Below are positions 54,851 to 63,407 of a stretch of DNA of 64,000 nt, piece by piece. Origin of the DNA: Palsa-504 sp963753225 (GTDB taxonomy: Bacteria; Actinomycetota; Actinomycetes; Streptosporangiales; Streptosporangiaceae); NCBI GenBank assembly GCA_963753225.1, contig CAVWBQ010000049.1, forward strand, positions 186,001 to 250,000, in the 5' to 3' direction. Under the pieces are notes generated by a model. It saw only the letters and a program-made list of their open reading frames with translations. It was not told the DNA's origin and searched no databases. Every line of letters starts with the position of its first letter. Position 1 is the first letter of the stretch. Position numbers and translations under genes: made by a program.

Positions 54851-55570
54851 CTAGGTGAGGGGCTCGCCGCCGTCGACGTGCAGTGTCTGGCCGGTGAGGA
54901 AGGTACTGGTCAGGGCGAAGATGACGGCCTGGGCGATGTCGTCGGGGGTGCCGATCCGCCGGGCGGGGTTGCGGGCGCTGAAGTCCGCGAAGTAGTCGGC
55001 TTTGCCCTCTTCGCCGAAGGCATCCCAGGCGCCGGTGTCGATCACGCCGGGGGAGATGGCGTTGACCCGGATCGGGGCCAGTTCCAGGGCGAGGGACCGG
55101 GCCAGGGTGTCGGCGGCGGCGTTGGTGATGGCCACGCCGAGCGTTCCGACCGCGATCTTGGCCGCGGCCACGCCGGAGAAGATGACGAACGAGCCGCCGG
55201 CGTTCATCCGCGGGGCCAGGTGCTTGGCCAGCATGAGCGGGCCGATCACCTTGGTGTCGAAGGACAGCCGGATCGCGTCCCGGTCCAGGTCGGGGACCCG
55301 GCCGCGGGCGCGCGCCGAAGCGGTGGAGACCACGTGGTCCAGCGGGCCGAGCCGCTCGCCGAGCGCGGCGATGGACGCCTCGTCGGTCAGGTCGACGGTC
55401 TCGGTGCTGATGCCCGGCTCGCCGGCGTAGGCCGCGGACAACATCTCCTGGTCGCGGCCGGCCGCGATGACCTGCGCGCCGGCGTCCTGGGCGGCCAGGG
55501 CGATCGCGCGGGCGAGCCCGCTGCCGCGGCCGATGACGAGTACGGTCTGGCCTTTGAGTGATCCGGTCAT
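54851..55570 (-). CDS. SDR-family protein lacking the catalytic Tyr-Lys pair
   Basis: A 239-aa Rossmann protein with VLVIGRGSGLARAIALAAQD as the glycine motif, VVSTASARARG and FVIFSGVAAAKIAVGTLG. Where classical SDRs have Y-x3-K this protein reads VAITN, so the catalytic Tyr is Val and Lys is Asn. RVNAISPGVIDTGAWDAFGE and TGQTLHVDGGEP are otherwise normal. ATG at 55570 overlaps the stop of the hydrolase fragment by 4 nt. It could be an atypical SDR of a subfamily that has lost the pair, perhaps acting as a binding protein or isomerase. Confidence 0.85.
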   Translation of the reverse strand: MTGSLKGQTVLVIGRGSGLARAIALAAQDAGAQVIAAGRDQEMLSAAYAGEPGISTETVDLTDEASIAALGERLGPLDHVVSTASARARGRVPDLDRDAIRLSFDTKVIGPLMLAKHLAPRMNAGGSFVIFSGVAAAKIAVGTLGVAITNAAADTLARSLALELAPIRVNAISPGVIDTGAWDAFGEEGKADYFADFSARNPARRIGTPDDIAQAVIFALTSTFLTGQTLHVDGGEPLT

Positions 55571-55848
55571 GGCAGTGTCTTCTCCAGGAAGGGGCGGATC
55601 CGGTCGGTGACGGCGTCCAGGTGGCTTTCGAGCAGGAAGTGGCCGCCGTCGGACAGGCCGAAGCCCAGGTGGTCCGGGGCGATCACGTGGTACCGGTCCG
55701 CGAGCATCGGGATCAGGTCGCGGAACATGAACGAGCTGGCCGGGAAGCCATGCAACAGCACCACGGCCGGAGCGTCGGCCGCGCCCGCCTCCCGGTAGAA
55801 CCACTGCCGCCCGCGGACGGTGGCGTAGCGGTGGTGAACGGTGGCCAT
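55567..55848 (-). pseudogene. Alpha/beta hydrolase reduced to its two ends (93 aa)
   Basis: MATVHHRYATVRGRQWFYRE, AVVLLHGFPASSFMFRDLIPMLADRYHVIAPDHLGFGLSD is the normal start (oxyanion HGFP, strand 4). It is followed directly by GGHFLLESHLDAVTDRIRPFLEKTL, the normal end including the catalytic-His region. About 190 residues between them, including the nucleophile elbow G-x-S-x-G, are missing. The junction near 55645 is in frame. ATG follows GGGAG. It probably heads the operon with the SDR but cannot be an active hydrolase. Confidence 0.8.
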
Positions 55849-55872
55849 CGGTGCTCCCTTTCACGTCGTTTC

Positions 55873-55961
55873 TAACCTTGTTAAGTGATTTATATGGTTA
55901 GAATGATCGATGATAGTCCAGCATGCGATGTTGTAACCTGTCAAGTGAGTCAATGAGGTTA
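55873..55961. promoter_or_regulatory. Two equal inverted-repeat operators in the hydrolase/CGNR divergent promoter
   Basis: Each unit has TAACC and GGTTA exactly 23 bp apart (start to start): 55873-55900 and 55934-55961. Both units also share an internal AAGTGA, and the second unit lies 61 bp after the first. The region separates the hydrolase-SDR genes from the CGNR regulator gene, so one protein probably binds both and controls both directions. Confidence 0.75.
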
Positions 55962-55969
55962 GAGATGTG

Positions 55970-56473
55970 ATGGCGGACACAGTAACGGACGAGGGCTTCC
56001 TGCTGGCGCTGCTCAACAGCACCCCGGTAATCGACGGGGTGCCAGCCGACGACCTCGCCGATCCCGTCCGGGCCCGAGCCTGGCTGGTCGCGGCCGGCGG
56101 CCTGGGCACCGAGGCCGAGCTGCGGCACGTGCTGCGGGTCCGCCAGGCGCTGCAGGCGGTCGTGCGCGGCCAGCAGCTCGCCGCCGTGCTCGCCCCGGAA
56201 CTAGAGGGCGTGACCTCCGTCCCGGCCATCGACCGCGGGCGGGTCGGCTGGACCCTCAGCGCCGCCCCGGATCGCGAGCTGGCCGTCCGCGCCATCCTGG
56301 CCTGGGACGCGCTGGCCAGGCAGAGTCCGGGACGGCTGCGCCCGTGCGCGAACGACGAATGCCGCCTGTTCCTCATCGACCGCAGCAAGGCCAACGCCGC
56401 CCGGTGGTGCTCGATGGCCGTCTGCGGCAACAGGATGAAGGCCCGCCGGCACTACCAGCGCTCACGCGCCTAG
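55970..56473 (+). CDS. CGNR zinc-finger (ABATE-domain) transcriptional regulator
   Basis: A 167-aa regulator. Residues 1-110 form the ABATE-type ligand domain (FLLALLNSTPVIDGVPADDLADPVRARAWLVAAGG). The C-terminus RPCANDECRLFLIDRSKANAARWCSMAVCGNRMKARRHYQR is the CGNR zinc finger, with the cysteines in CANDEC and CSMAVC and the CGNR signature. Such proteins repress neighbouring oxidoreductase genes and respond to small compounds. ATG at 55970 (or GTG at 55967) is its start, and the duplicated operators precede it. Confidence 0.93.
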   Translation: MADTVTDEGFLLALLNSTPVIDGVPADDLADPVRARAWLVAAGGLGTEAELRHVLRVRQALQAVVRGQQLAAVLAPELEGVTSVPAIDRGRVGWTLSAAPDRELAVRAILAWDALARQSPGRLRPCANDECRLFLIDRSKANAARWCSMAVCGNRMKARRHYQRSRA

Positions 56474-56596
56474 CTCCTCACTGCTCGTGGTCCCGATAGC
56501 CGTCATCGTGCTACCGGGGAAGTGAGGAGCGCGTCCGCCAGGTGCACAGTGCGTGTGCCCGGGACTGGCCGGTTCTGGGCCGGCCAGCCGGCGGAT

Positions 56597-59500
56597 CTAG
56601 CGACTTCCCGGTCCTGGTAAGAGAGAGGATGCCTGCCGAGGTCTCAGGTGGCGGCCGCGTTCAAACTCGGCGGCGAACGCGGCCTCGCCCAGCGCTTGCC
56701 GTGTCACGGCGGTGATGCGCGTGACGTCGGCACCGTCGCTGGGCGGGTGGCTGGTACCTGGCGGGCGCGACGCCGCCTCCGCCGCTCCGAGCAGGCGGGC
56801 GGCCCGGTCAGGCTGGCCGCCGAGTGCTCGTGCCCCGGCCAGGCCGGTGAGTGCCTGCGCCACGGCCTGGGGGTCACCGAGTTCCTGTGCGGCGGCCAGG
56901 CACTGGATATGCCAGGAGCGCGCGCCACCCGAGTCGCCGCGTTGCTCGGCGATGAAGCCGAGCTCGGACAGCGAGATGGTGCGAGCCACGTCCGGTTCGG
57001 AGCCGATCCGCTGGCTCGTGCGCAGCACGTTGCGTATGTGGCTTTCGGCGACCTCCAGCCTGCCCTCCCGGCGCGCCGTCTGGCCGAGGCCGAGCTCCGC
57101 GAAGACCTGCCCGGGCTGGTAGCTCTGCCCAGCCGCTAGGCGCATGGCCCGGTCGAGGAACTCGCGGGCTCGGGCCAGGTCACCGGCGTGCAGTGCGCTC
57201 CGGCCCAGCCACGACAGGGCGTCGGCCGCTTGCGGCCACAGACCGAGCTCCTCGGCCATGCGCAGGCCGTCCCGGTGCAGCCGGTCTGCCCGCGCGTGGT
57301 CCCGGGTTGCCGCCGCAGCGGCACCGAGCCATTCGATAGCCTGCAGCTGCCCCCAGCGGTCACCGAGCTCGCGGAACATCTCCAGGCTCTGCTGGGCGTC
57401 GCGGTGCACGGCGGCCGGGTCGCCCCGGATCATCGCCAGCTTGGCGCGGGTGCTCAGGGCTGCCGCGGTTCCCCACTGGCCGCCGAGCGCCCGGAAGCTT
57501 GCCAGCGCCCGGCCGACCATGGCCTCGCCCACGGATGGGTCACCGAAATCAGATGCGACGAAGGCATGGAACCACTCCAGCGTGGCCCTGATGGCGGGGT
57601 CATCGATGCCGCAGGGAGGCGTCGGGGAGACATGCCCGCCGCGTTCTCCGGCGAGTGCGGTGAAGCCGCTCAGCCAGGCGCTGGCCGTGGCCCGGCCGGA
57701 AGCGGATCCGCCCCCGAGGGCCAGGGTCTCCTCCAGCGCGCGCCGCGCTTCGGTGAGCCGACCGCGCAGGAACCAGTACCAGGCCAGGGCGTTGACGATC
57801 CGGAGAGCGTCGTCGTCGTTGTCGTTGAGCGCGGAGTCCAGGGCAGCGCGCAGGTTGGCGGTCTCGGCGTCCAGGCGCCTGAGCCAGGACCGCTGGTCGT
57901 GGCCGCGAAGGCGAGGTGCCGCCCGTTCGGCGAGGTCGGTGTAGTAACGGCGGTGCCGCACCCTGAGCTCGCCGGACTCCCCCGCATCGCGGAGCCGCTG
58001 CAGGCCGTACGCTGCGACGCTCTCCAGCAAGCGGTACCGGGGGCCGTCAGGCCCGTCCGCCACCACGATGAGAGAGCGGTCCACCAGCCTGGCCAGCAGG
58101 CCCAGCACATCCAGGTCATCCTCGGCGCAGATCGCTTCCGCGGCGTGCAGGCCGCAGCCATCCGCGGCTACCGCCAGCCGCCGCAGCACCAGCCGTTCCG
58201 GCTCGGTGAGCAGCTCCCAGCTCCAGTCGATGACGGCCCACAGGGTCTGCTGCCGGGGCGGGGCGTCGCGATGCCCGGTGACCAGCAGCCGGAACCGGTC
58301 GTCGAGCCGGGCGAGGAGCTCGTGCACGCCCAGGGTCCGGACGCGCGTCGCCGCCAGCTCCAGCGCCAGCGGAATCCCGTCGAGTCGACGGCACAGCCCC
58401 GCGACGGCCTGAGCGTTGTCCTCGTCGAGGCGGAAACCTGGCGCGGACGCACCGGCCCGCACGACGAACAGCTCTACGGCGCTGGACTGCGTCAGCGGGG
58501 GTACCGCCCAGACGACCTCGCCGGCCAGCATGAGGGATTCCCGGCTGGTTACCAGGATGCGCAGCCCGGGCGCGGCCTGGAGCAGCTTGGCGGTCAGCTT
58601 GGCGGCCTGGTCGACCAGGTGCTCGCAGTTGTCGAGGATCAGCAGCATCCGGCTGGTGCGCAGGGCGTCGGCCAGCAGGTCGGACGGGTCCATGGAGCTG
58701 TCGTCCCTGATGCCCAGGACCGCCATGACCGCGTCGGCGGGCGTGCGCGCCCCGGCGAGCGCGGGCCCGGCCAGCTCGACCAGCCAGACACCATCGGGGA
58801 AGGCGTCCGCCGCCTGGGTCGCGGTCTCCAGGGCCAGCCGCGTCTTGCCGACGCCGCCCGGGCCCGTGAGGGTCACCAGCCGGCGTTCGTTCAGCAACGC
58901 GCGCAGGTCGGTCACTGCTGCCGTCCGGCCGACTACGTCGGTGAGCATGGCCGGAAGGTTGGTCCGGGGACGGGCCGCCAGGGTGGCCGGGGACTGCACA
59001 GCCTGCAGGCCCGGGGCCTGCTCGAGAATGGCCTGATAGAGGGCGGCCAGGCCCGGCCAGGGATCCAGGCCGAGGTCGTCGGCCAGCCGGCCGCGCAGCT
59101 CGCCGTAGCTCGTCACCGCCTCGGCCTGCCGCCCGGCCCGGTACAGGGCGAGCATGTGCGCGGCGCGAAGCCGTTCCCGCAGCGGATGGGCGGCCACCAG
59201 CTCGCCGAGCTCACCGGTCAGCAGGCTGTGCTCGCCCAGCGCCAGCCGGACCTCGGCCTGCTCTTCCAGCGCGACCAGCCGTTGCTCCTCCAGCCGGGCG
59301 ATCGCCGCCTGAGCGAACATGGCGTCGGCGAAGTCCGCCAGCGGCGGGCCTCGCCACAACGCCAGCGCATCGGCCAGCAGCTCGGCGTGGTCCCGGAGAT
59401 CCCCGGCGGCGCCGGCCCGCTCGACGAGGGCCGCGAACCGGTGCTCGTCGACCGCGTCGCCGTCGATCCGCAGCAGATAGCCAGGTGACCGGAATGTCAC

Positions 59501-59752
59501 CAGCTCACCGCCGCCCGGCTCGGCGTTCTCCAGGGCCTGCCGCAACCTGCTGACCTTCAGCTGCAAGGCGCCGGCGGGGTGGACGGGAAGGTTGTCGCCC
59601 CATATATCGTCGATCAGCCGGTCCGCCGGCACCGGCCGCCCGAGGTGGATCAGGAGATCGGCCAGCAGCGCGCGGACCTTGGCCTCGGGAACCGCGACGA
59701 GCCTCCCGTTGTCCGTCCACGCGGCCAGGGTGCCGAGCAGCCCGAAACGCAC
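56597..59752 (-). CDS. SARP-type (BTAD/NB-ARC/TPR) transcriptional regulator
   Basis: From GTG at 59752 the protein is 1051 aa. Residues 1-95 form a winged-helix SARP DNA-binding domain (VRFGLLGTLAAWTDNGRLVAVPEAKVRALLADLLIHLGRPVPADRLIDDIWGDNLPVHPAGALQLKVSRLRQ...). A BTAD domain follows (about 100-250, DEHRFAALVERAGAAGD, LYRAGRQAEAVTSYGELRGRLADDLGLDPWPGL). NB-ARC ATPase at about 280-560 has Walker A GPGGVGKTR and Walker B LLILDNCEH. A long TPR region completes it. This is the AfsR-like layout. It is divergent from the MFS exporter/SDR pair (79 bp between starts), so it probably activates or represses them. Confidence 0.9.
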   Translation of the reverse strand: MRFGLLGTLAAWTDNGRLVAVPEAKVRALLADLLIHLGRPVPADRLIDDIWGDNLPVHPAGALQLKVSRLRQALENAEPGGGELVTFRSPGYLLRIDGDAVDEHRFAALVERAGAAGDLRDHAELLADALALWRGPPLADFADAMFAQAAIARLEEQRLVALEEQAEVRLALGEHSLLTGELGELVAAHPLRERLRAAHMLALYRAGRQAEAVTSYGELRGRLADDLGLDPWPGLAALYQAILEQAPGLQAVQSPATLAARPRTNLPAMLTDVVGRTAAVTDLRALLNERRLVTLTGPGGVGKTRLALETATQAADAFPDGVWLVELAGPALAGARTPADAVMAVLGIRDDSSMDPSDLLADALRTSRMLLILDNCEHLVDQAAKLTAKLLQAAPGLRILVTSRESLMLAGEVVWAVPPLTQSSAVELFVVRAGASAPGFRLDEDNAQAVAGLCRRLDGIPLALELAATRVRTLGVHELLARLDDRFRLLVTGHRDAPPRQQTLWAVIDWSWELLTEPERLVLRRLAVAADGCGLHAAEAICAEDDLDVLGLLARLVDRSLIVVADGPDGPRYRLLESVAAYGLQRLRDAGESGELRVRHRRYYTDLAERAAPRLRGHDQRSWLRRLDAETANLRAALDSALNDNDDDALRIVNALAWYWFLRGRLTEARRALEETLALGGGSASGRATASAWLSGFTALAGERGGHVSPTPPCGIDDPAIRATLEWFHAFVASDFGDPSVGEAMVGRALASFRALGGQWGTAAALSTRAKLAMIRGDPAAVHRDAQQSLEMFRELGDRWGQLQAIEWLGAAAAATRDHARADRLHRDGLRMAEELGLWPQAADALSWLGRSALHAGDLARAREFLDRAMRLAAGQSYQPGQVFAELGLGQTARREGRLEVAESHIRNVLRTSQRIGSEPDVARTISLSELGFIAEQRGDSGGARSWHIQCLAAAQELGDPQAVAQALTGLAGARALGGQPDRAARLLGAAEAASRPPGTSHPPSDGADVTRITAVTRQALGEAAFAAEFERGRHLRPRQASSLLPGPGSR

Positions 59753-59831
59753 CAGGTCAGGATAACCGGCGATCCCCGCACCGCGGCGGACCGACAGCCG
59801 GCCGACAGGCGGCTGCGGCAGGGTGGAAGTC

Positions 59832-61454
59832 GTGAGCGTGGTGACAGCCCGGCGGGCGGGGCGGCGAGAGTGGATCAGCCTGGCTGTTCTCACCCTTCCG
59901 TGCCTGCTGTACGCGATGGATCTGACCGTGCTGAACCTGGCCGTCCCGCATCTCAGCCAGGACCTGCGGCCCACCAGCACCGAGCTGCTGTGGATCGTCG
60001 ACATCTACGGGTTCATGGCCGCCGGGTCGCTGGTCACCATGGGCACCCTCGGCGATCGCATCGGCCGTCGCCGGCTGCTCCTGATCGGCGCGGCGGCCTT
60101 CGGCGTCACCTCGCTGCTGGCCGCCTGGTCCACGAGCGCGGCGATGCTGATCGCGGCCCGCGCCCTGCTCGGGGTGGCCGGGGCCACCGTGGCGCCCTCG
60201 ACCCTGTCGTTGATCCGCAACATGTTCGCAGATCCGCGGCAGCGGACGGTCGCCGTCTCGGTGTGGATCACCAGTTTCTCGGTCGGCGGCGCGATCGGGC
60301 CGCTGCTGGGCGGGATCCTGCTGGAGTGGTTCTGGTGGGGCTCGGTGTTCCTGCTGGCGGTGCCGGTGATGGCACTACTGCTGGTGCTCGGGCCGCTGCT
60401 GCTGCCGGAGTTCCGTGATCCCCGGGCGGGCAGGCTGGACCTGGTCAGCGCGGCCCTATCGGTGGCCGCGGTGCTGGCGGTCATCTTCGGGCTCAAGCAG
60501 CTCGCCCGTGACGGCCTCGGGTGGCTGCCCGCCTCCTTCGTCGTGACCGGCCTCGCGGCCGGAGCGGTGTTCGTGCGCCGGCAGCGCCGGCTGGCCGACC
60601 CGCTGCTGGACCTGCGGCTATTTCGCTCTGCCGCCTTCACCACGGCCCTGACCACCAACCTGCTCAGCTTCTTCGCCGGGTTCGGCGCCCTGCTGTTCAT
60701 CGCCCAGTACCTGCAGCTGGTGCTGGGCCTGTCGCCGCTGGCGGCGGGGTTGTCGATGCTGCCCTCCTCGGCCGGGTCCGTCCTCGGGTCCATGCTGACC
60801 CCGGCGCTGGCCCGGCGGTTCCGCCCGGCCTTCGTCATGGCGGCCGGCCTGGGGCTGGCTGCGCTCGGCCTGGGACTGTTCACCCTGCTCGGCCCGGCCG
60901 GCCTGGCGCTCCTGGTAACCGGGTCGGTGGTGTTCTCGCTGGCACTGGCCCCGGTGGACACCCTCGCCACCGACCTGGCTGTCGGAGCCGCACCACCGGA
61001 GCGGGCCGGGGCGGCGTCGGCGCTGACCGAGACCGCCGCCGAGTTCGGGGGCGCGCTGGGCATCGCCGTCCTGGGTGTCATCGGCACCAGCATCTACCGC
61101 AGCCAGCTGAACGGCGCCCTGCCCTCCGGGATCCTGCCCGGAGCCGCGGCGGCCGCCCGCGACACCCTCGGCGGCGCGCTGGCGGCGGCCGGACAGCTTC
61201 CCGGCCAGTCTGGGCAGGACCTGGCCCGGGTGGCCCGACAGGCATTCACCAGTGGCGTGCATGTGGCCTTCGCCGTCAGCGCCGCCGCCTTGCTCGGTGC
61301 CGCCGTCCTCGCCGCGATCCAGCTCCGTCACCTGCGCCCTGCCTCTGAGCCAGATGCCTCTGAGTCAGATGCCTCTGAGCCAGATGCCTCTGAGCCAGAT
61401 GCCTCCGAGCCCGGTGCTACCCACCCTGATGGGAGAGAGTCTCATGTTGCTTGA
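59832..61454 (+). CDS. MFS multidrug exporter, DHA2 family (14 helices) with tandem-repeat tail
   Basis: GTG at 59832 follows GGTGGAAG and gives about 540 aa. MFS motif A is GTLGDRIGRRRLLLIGA and the motif C-like region is SFSVGGAIGPLLGGILLEWFWWGSVF. Fourteen hydrophobic segments are visible, as in QacA/SmvA-type drug:H+ antiporters. SVVFSLALAPVDTLATDLAVGAAPPERAGAASALTETAAEFGGALG lies near helix 12-13. The C-terminal tail has tandem ASEPD units in place of the usual short end. It is divergent from the SARP regulator and overlaps the SDR gene by 11 nt. Probable role: self-resistance or toxin efflux. Confidence 0.9.
   Translation: MSVVTARRAGRREWISLAVLTLPCLLYAMDLTVLNLAVPHLSQDLRPTSTELLWIVDIYGFMAAGSLVTMGTLGDRIGRRRLLLIGAAAFGVTSLLAAWSTSAAMLIAARALLGVAGATVAPSTLSLIRNMFADPRQRTVAVSVWITSFSVGGAIGPLLGGILLEWFWWGSVFLLAVPVMALLLVLGPLLLPEFRDPRAGRLDLVSAALSVAAVLAVIFGLKQLARDGLGWLPASFVVTGLAAGAVFVRRQRRLADPLLDLRLFRSAAFTTALTTNLLSFFAGFGALLFIAQYLQLVLGLSPLAAGLSMLPSSAGSVLGSMLTPALARRFRPAFVMAAGLGLAALGLGLFTLLGPAGLALLVTGSVVFSLALAPVDTLATDLAVGAAPPERAGAASALTETAAEFGGALGIAVLGVIGTSIYRSQLNGALPSGILPGAAAAARDTLGGALAAAGQLPGQSGQDLARVARQAFTSGVHVAFAVSAAALLGAAVLAAIQLRHLRPASEPDASESDASEPDASEPDASEPGATHPDGRESHVA
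61341..61415 (+). repeat. 15-bp coding tandem repeat in the MFS C-terminus
   Basis: GCCTCTGAGCCAGAT-type units start at 61341, 61356, 61371, 61386 and 61401. They code for ASEPD, ASESD, ASEPD, ASEPD and a terminal ASEPG. Unit number is likely to vary between strains without breaking the frame. Confidence 0.92.
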
Positions 61455-62274
61455 CACCAAGACCGCGGTCGTCTACGGCGCCGGCGGCGCGATCGGGTCC
61501 GCGGTCGCGCGGGCCTACGCCCGCGAGGGCGCCGAGGTGCACCTCGCCGGCCGCAACCGGGCGCCGCTCGAGGAGGTCGCCCAGGGCATCCGGCACGACG
61601 GCGGTGCCGCGCACGTGGCCGAGGTCGACGTCCTCGACCGGGCGGCGGTCGCGCGGCACGCAAACGGCGTCGCCGCCGCTGGCGGCATCGACATCTGCTT
61701 CAACGCCACCTCCAACGACGACGTCCAGGGCACCCCGCTGCTCGCGATGCCGTTCGAGGAGTTCCTGCGGCCGGTCACGAAGGCCGTTACCGCGCACTTC
61801 AACATCGCGGTCGCCTCGGGTCGGCATATGACCCGCCGCGGCCGGGGCGTCATCCTCGTTATGGCCGGCGGACGGGAGGCGATCCCGCGGCTCGGCGGCT
61901 CCCACGTGGCCTGGGCCGCGCTCGCCGGGCTCTGCCGCCAGCTCGCGGCCGAGTTCGGGCCGTACGGCGTGCGGGTCAGCTGGCTGCTCTCGCCTGGCTC
62001 ACCCGGATCGGACGAACACGACCAGCCGCAGGACGGCGCGGGCTCTGGCGAGGCGGGCCCCGGCGGGCCTGGCCCCGGCGAGGCTGGCCCCGGCGAGGCT
62101 GGCGCTGGGGGCGCGCCCGGTACTGCGGGCGCGCCTGGCACCGCGGGCTTGCTGGTCCGACATCTGCCCAGCTACGACGAGGTCGCCAACATCGCCGCCT
62201 TCGCCGCTTCCGACTGGGCCCGCACCATTACCGCGAGCGAGATCAACTTCACCGGCGGCGCGGTCGTGGACTGA
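61444..62274 (+). CDS. SDR-family protein with atypical active site and Gly/Pro-rich insert
   Basis: A 276-aa Rossmann protein. AVVYGAGGAIGSAVARAYAREGAEVHLAGR binds NAD(P), and CFNATSNDDVQGTPLL and GVILVMAGG follow. The Tyr-x3-Lys position reads HVAWAALAGLC, so the usual catalytic pair is missing. After SWLLSPGSPG an insert of about 45 residues (GSGEAGPGGPGPGEAGPGEAG and on) replaces the normal substrate loop. NFTGGAVVD is the typical end. It overlaps the exporter gene by 11 nt and is thus in its operon. It may act on the exported molecule, or the insert may reflect slippage. Confidence 0.82.
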   Translation: MLLDTKTAVVYGAGGAIGSAVARAYAREGAEVHLAGRNRAPLEEVAQGIRHDGGAAHVAEVDVLDRAAVARHANGVAAAGGIDICFNATSNDDVQGTPLLAMPFEEFLRPVTKAVTAHFNIAVASGRHMTRRGRGVILVMAGGREAIPRLGGSHVAWAALAGLCRQLAAEFGPYGVRVSWLLSPGSPGSDEHDQPQDGAGSGEAGPGGPGPGEAGPGEAGAGGAPGTAGAPGTAGLLVRHLPSYDEVANIAAFAASDWARTITASEINFTGGAVVD

Positions 62275-62295
62275 TCTGGAGAAACACGCTCTAAC

Positions 62296-62379
62296 ATGGC
62301 CATCGTGCCCGACTTCGACCCCGCCACGCCGTCTATCGCCCGGGTCTACGACTACCTGCTGGGCGGACACTTCCTCTAA
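62296..62379 (+). pseudogene. DUF574-type S-adenosyl methyltransferase fragment, copy A
   Basis: ATG at 62296 opens MAIVPDFDPATPSIARVYDY then LLGGHFL and TAA. ARVYDYLLGG is the invariant N-terminal stretch of the DUF574 (SAM methyltransferase) family, which is widespread in actinomycetes. The remaining roughly 230 residues are absent. A second fragment with the same stop position occurs at 63792. Confidence 0.75.
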
Positions 62380-62642
62380 GCGCACACTAACAAGGCCGAC
62401 TTGGGATCGTGCAGTAGTGACCGTCTGTATCGTCGCCATGACAGCATTGCGCCTCGGCGAGGTCCGGCTGGGCTGACGACGCGCCGACATCAGCTTGCGT
62501 TGGCGCATTCCCCGCTGTTACCTGCCCCCGACAATACCGTCCCTTACCGTTCGCGTTACATCCCAGCAAAGCCAGACAGTCCACGTATGCGCCATGCCAC
62601 GATGACTACCATCGTTACATCTCTTCGCATCGGAGCAAGACG
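62380..62642. other. Non-coding DNA after the DUF574 fragment
   Basis: About 260 bp with no recognisable gene. Mixed frames give only shadows. It precedes the surface-protein GTG at 62643. Confidence 0.5.
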
Positions 62643-63407
62643 GTGAGCAGCAGTACAGGTTTTACCCCGCCGGACACGAAGACCGACGGGAGCGGCAATA
62701 ACGGCGGGAGTGATCGCAAGCAGGGTCGTATCCTCGGCTTCCTTGGGACCCTGCAAGCCTTCCTCGGGACCCTGCAAGGACTCATTGTCGTCGCGACCGG
62801 ACTGATCACGGCCATCGGGGCCGGGTTGTTGGGCGGCACCCAGTTCGCAGGCAGATCACAGGCTCAGCCTACGGTATTCGTGACCGTCACTGCGGGCGCG
62901 AGTGCTGCGAGCCAAGGGACAGCCCCGTCCGGCAGCGCTCCGGCTTCCTCCGTCAGCACACCGGCCACCGTCAATGGCACGGATCTGTCGGCGCTCACGC
63001 CGGTCCAGAATGGGGTCGACGGCTTCACAACCGACAGCCCCCAGCCGATTGGCACCACGACGTTCTCCGACGCCATCCGCTTTAGCTGCAGCGTATCGAA
63101 TTCATATTATAGCTACAACTCCCTCATCTATGTCGTCGCCGGTTACAAGACTCTCACCGCGACGTTCGGCATTCCCAACAACGCCACCAACGCGGCCGGC
63201 AACAGCGCGACCATCAAGATCTCCAAGGACGGTACCGAACTCGGGCAGCCGGTCACCGTGGCGCTCGACCACCCTCAGCGAGTCAGCTTGCCCTTGCAGG
63301 GCTCCTCACAGCTGGAGATCTCCTGTGTCGCGGCCAAACAAGCTGGCAGTGACGACGGCGACGATATCGATGTCGCTATCGGCGACGCGATACTCAGCCC
63401 TTCGTGA
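62643..63407 (+). CDS. Membrane-anchored extracytoplasmic protein with NPCBM-like C-terminal domain
   Basis: GTG at 62643 gives 254 aa. A single membrane helix (LIVVATGLITAIGAGLLGG, residues about 48-66) follows the duplicated FLGTLQ-x-FLGTLQ segment. A Ser/Thr/Ala-rich linker (to about residue 115) leads to a beta-rich domain with SYYSYNSLIYVVAGYKTLTATFGIPNNATNAAGNSATIKISKDGTELGQPVTV and LQGSSQLEISC, resembling NPCBM-type carbohydrate-binding modules. Two Cys (SCS, ISC) may form a disulfide. Codons such as TAT, ATT and AAC are commoner than in the neighbours, hinting at recent acquisition. Function unknown. Confidence 0.75.
   Translation: MSSSTGFTPPDTKTDGSGNNGGSDRKQGRILGFLGTLQAFLGTLQGLIVVATGLITAIGAGLLGGTQFAGRSQAQPTVFVTVTAGASAASQGTAPSGSAPASSVSTPATVNGTDLSALTPVQNGVDGFTTDSPQPIGTTTFSDAIRFSCSVSNSYYSYNSLIYVVAGYKTLTATFGIPNNATNAAGNSATIKISKDGTELGQPVTVALDHPQRVSLPLQGSSQLEISCVAAKQAGSDDGDDIDVAIGDAILSPS

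Noticed and set aside
57188..59488. A 766-aa forward frame across the SARP gene
   Set aside because: The reverse frame has SARP, BTAD, NB-ARC and TPR motifs. The forward one has none.
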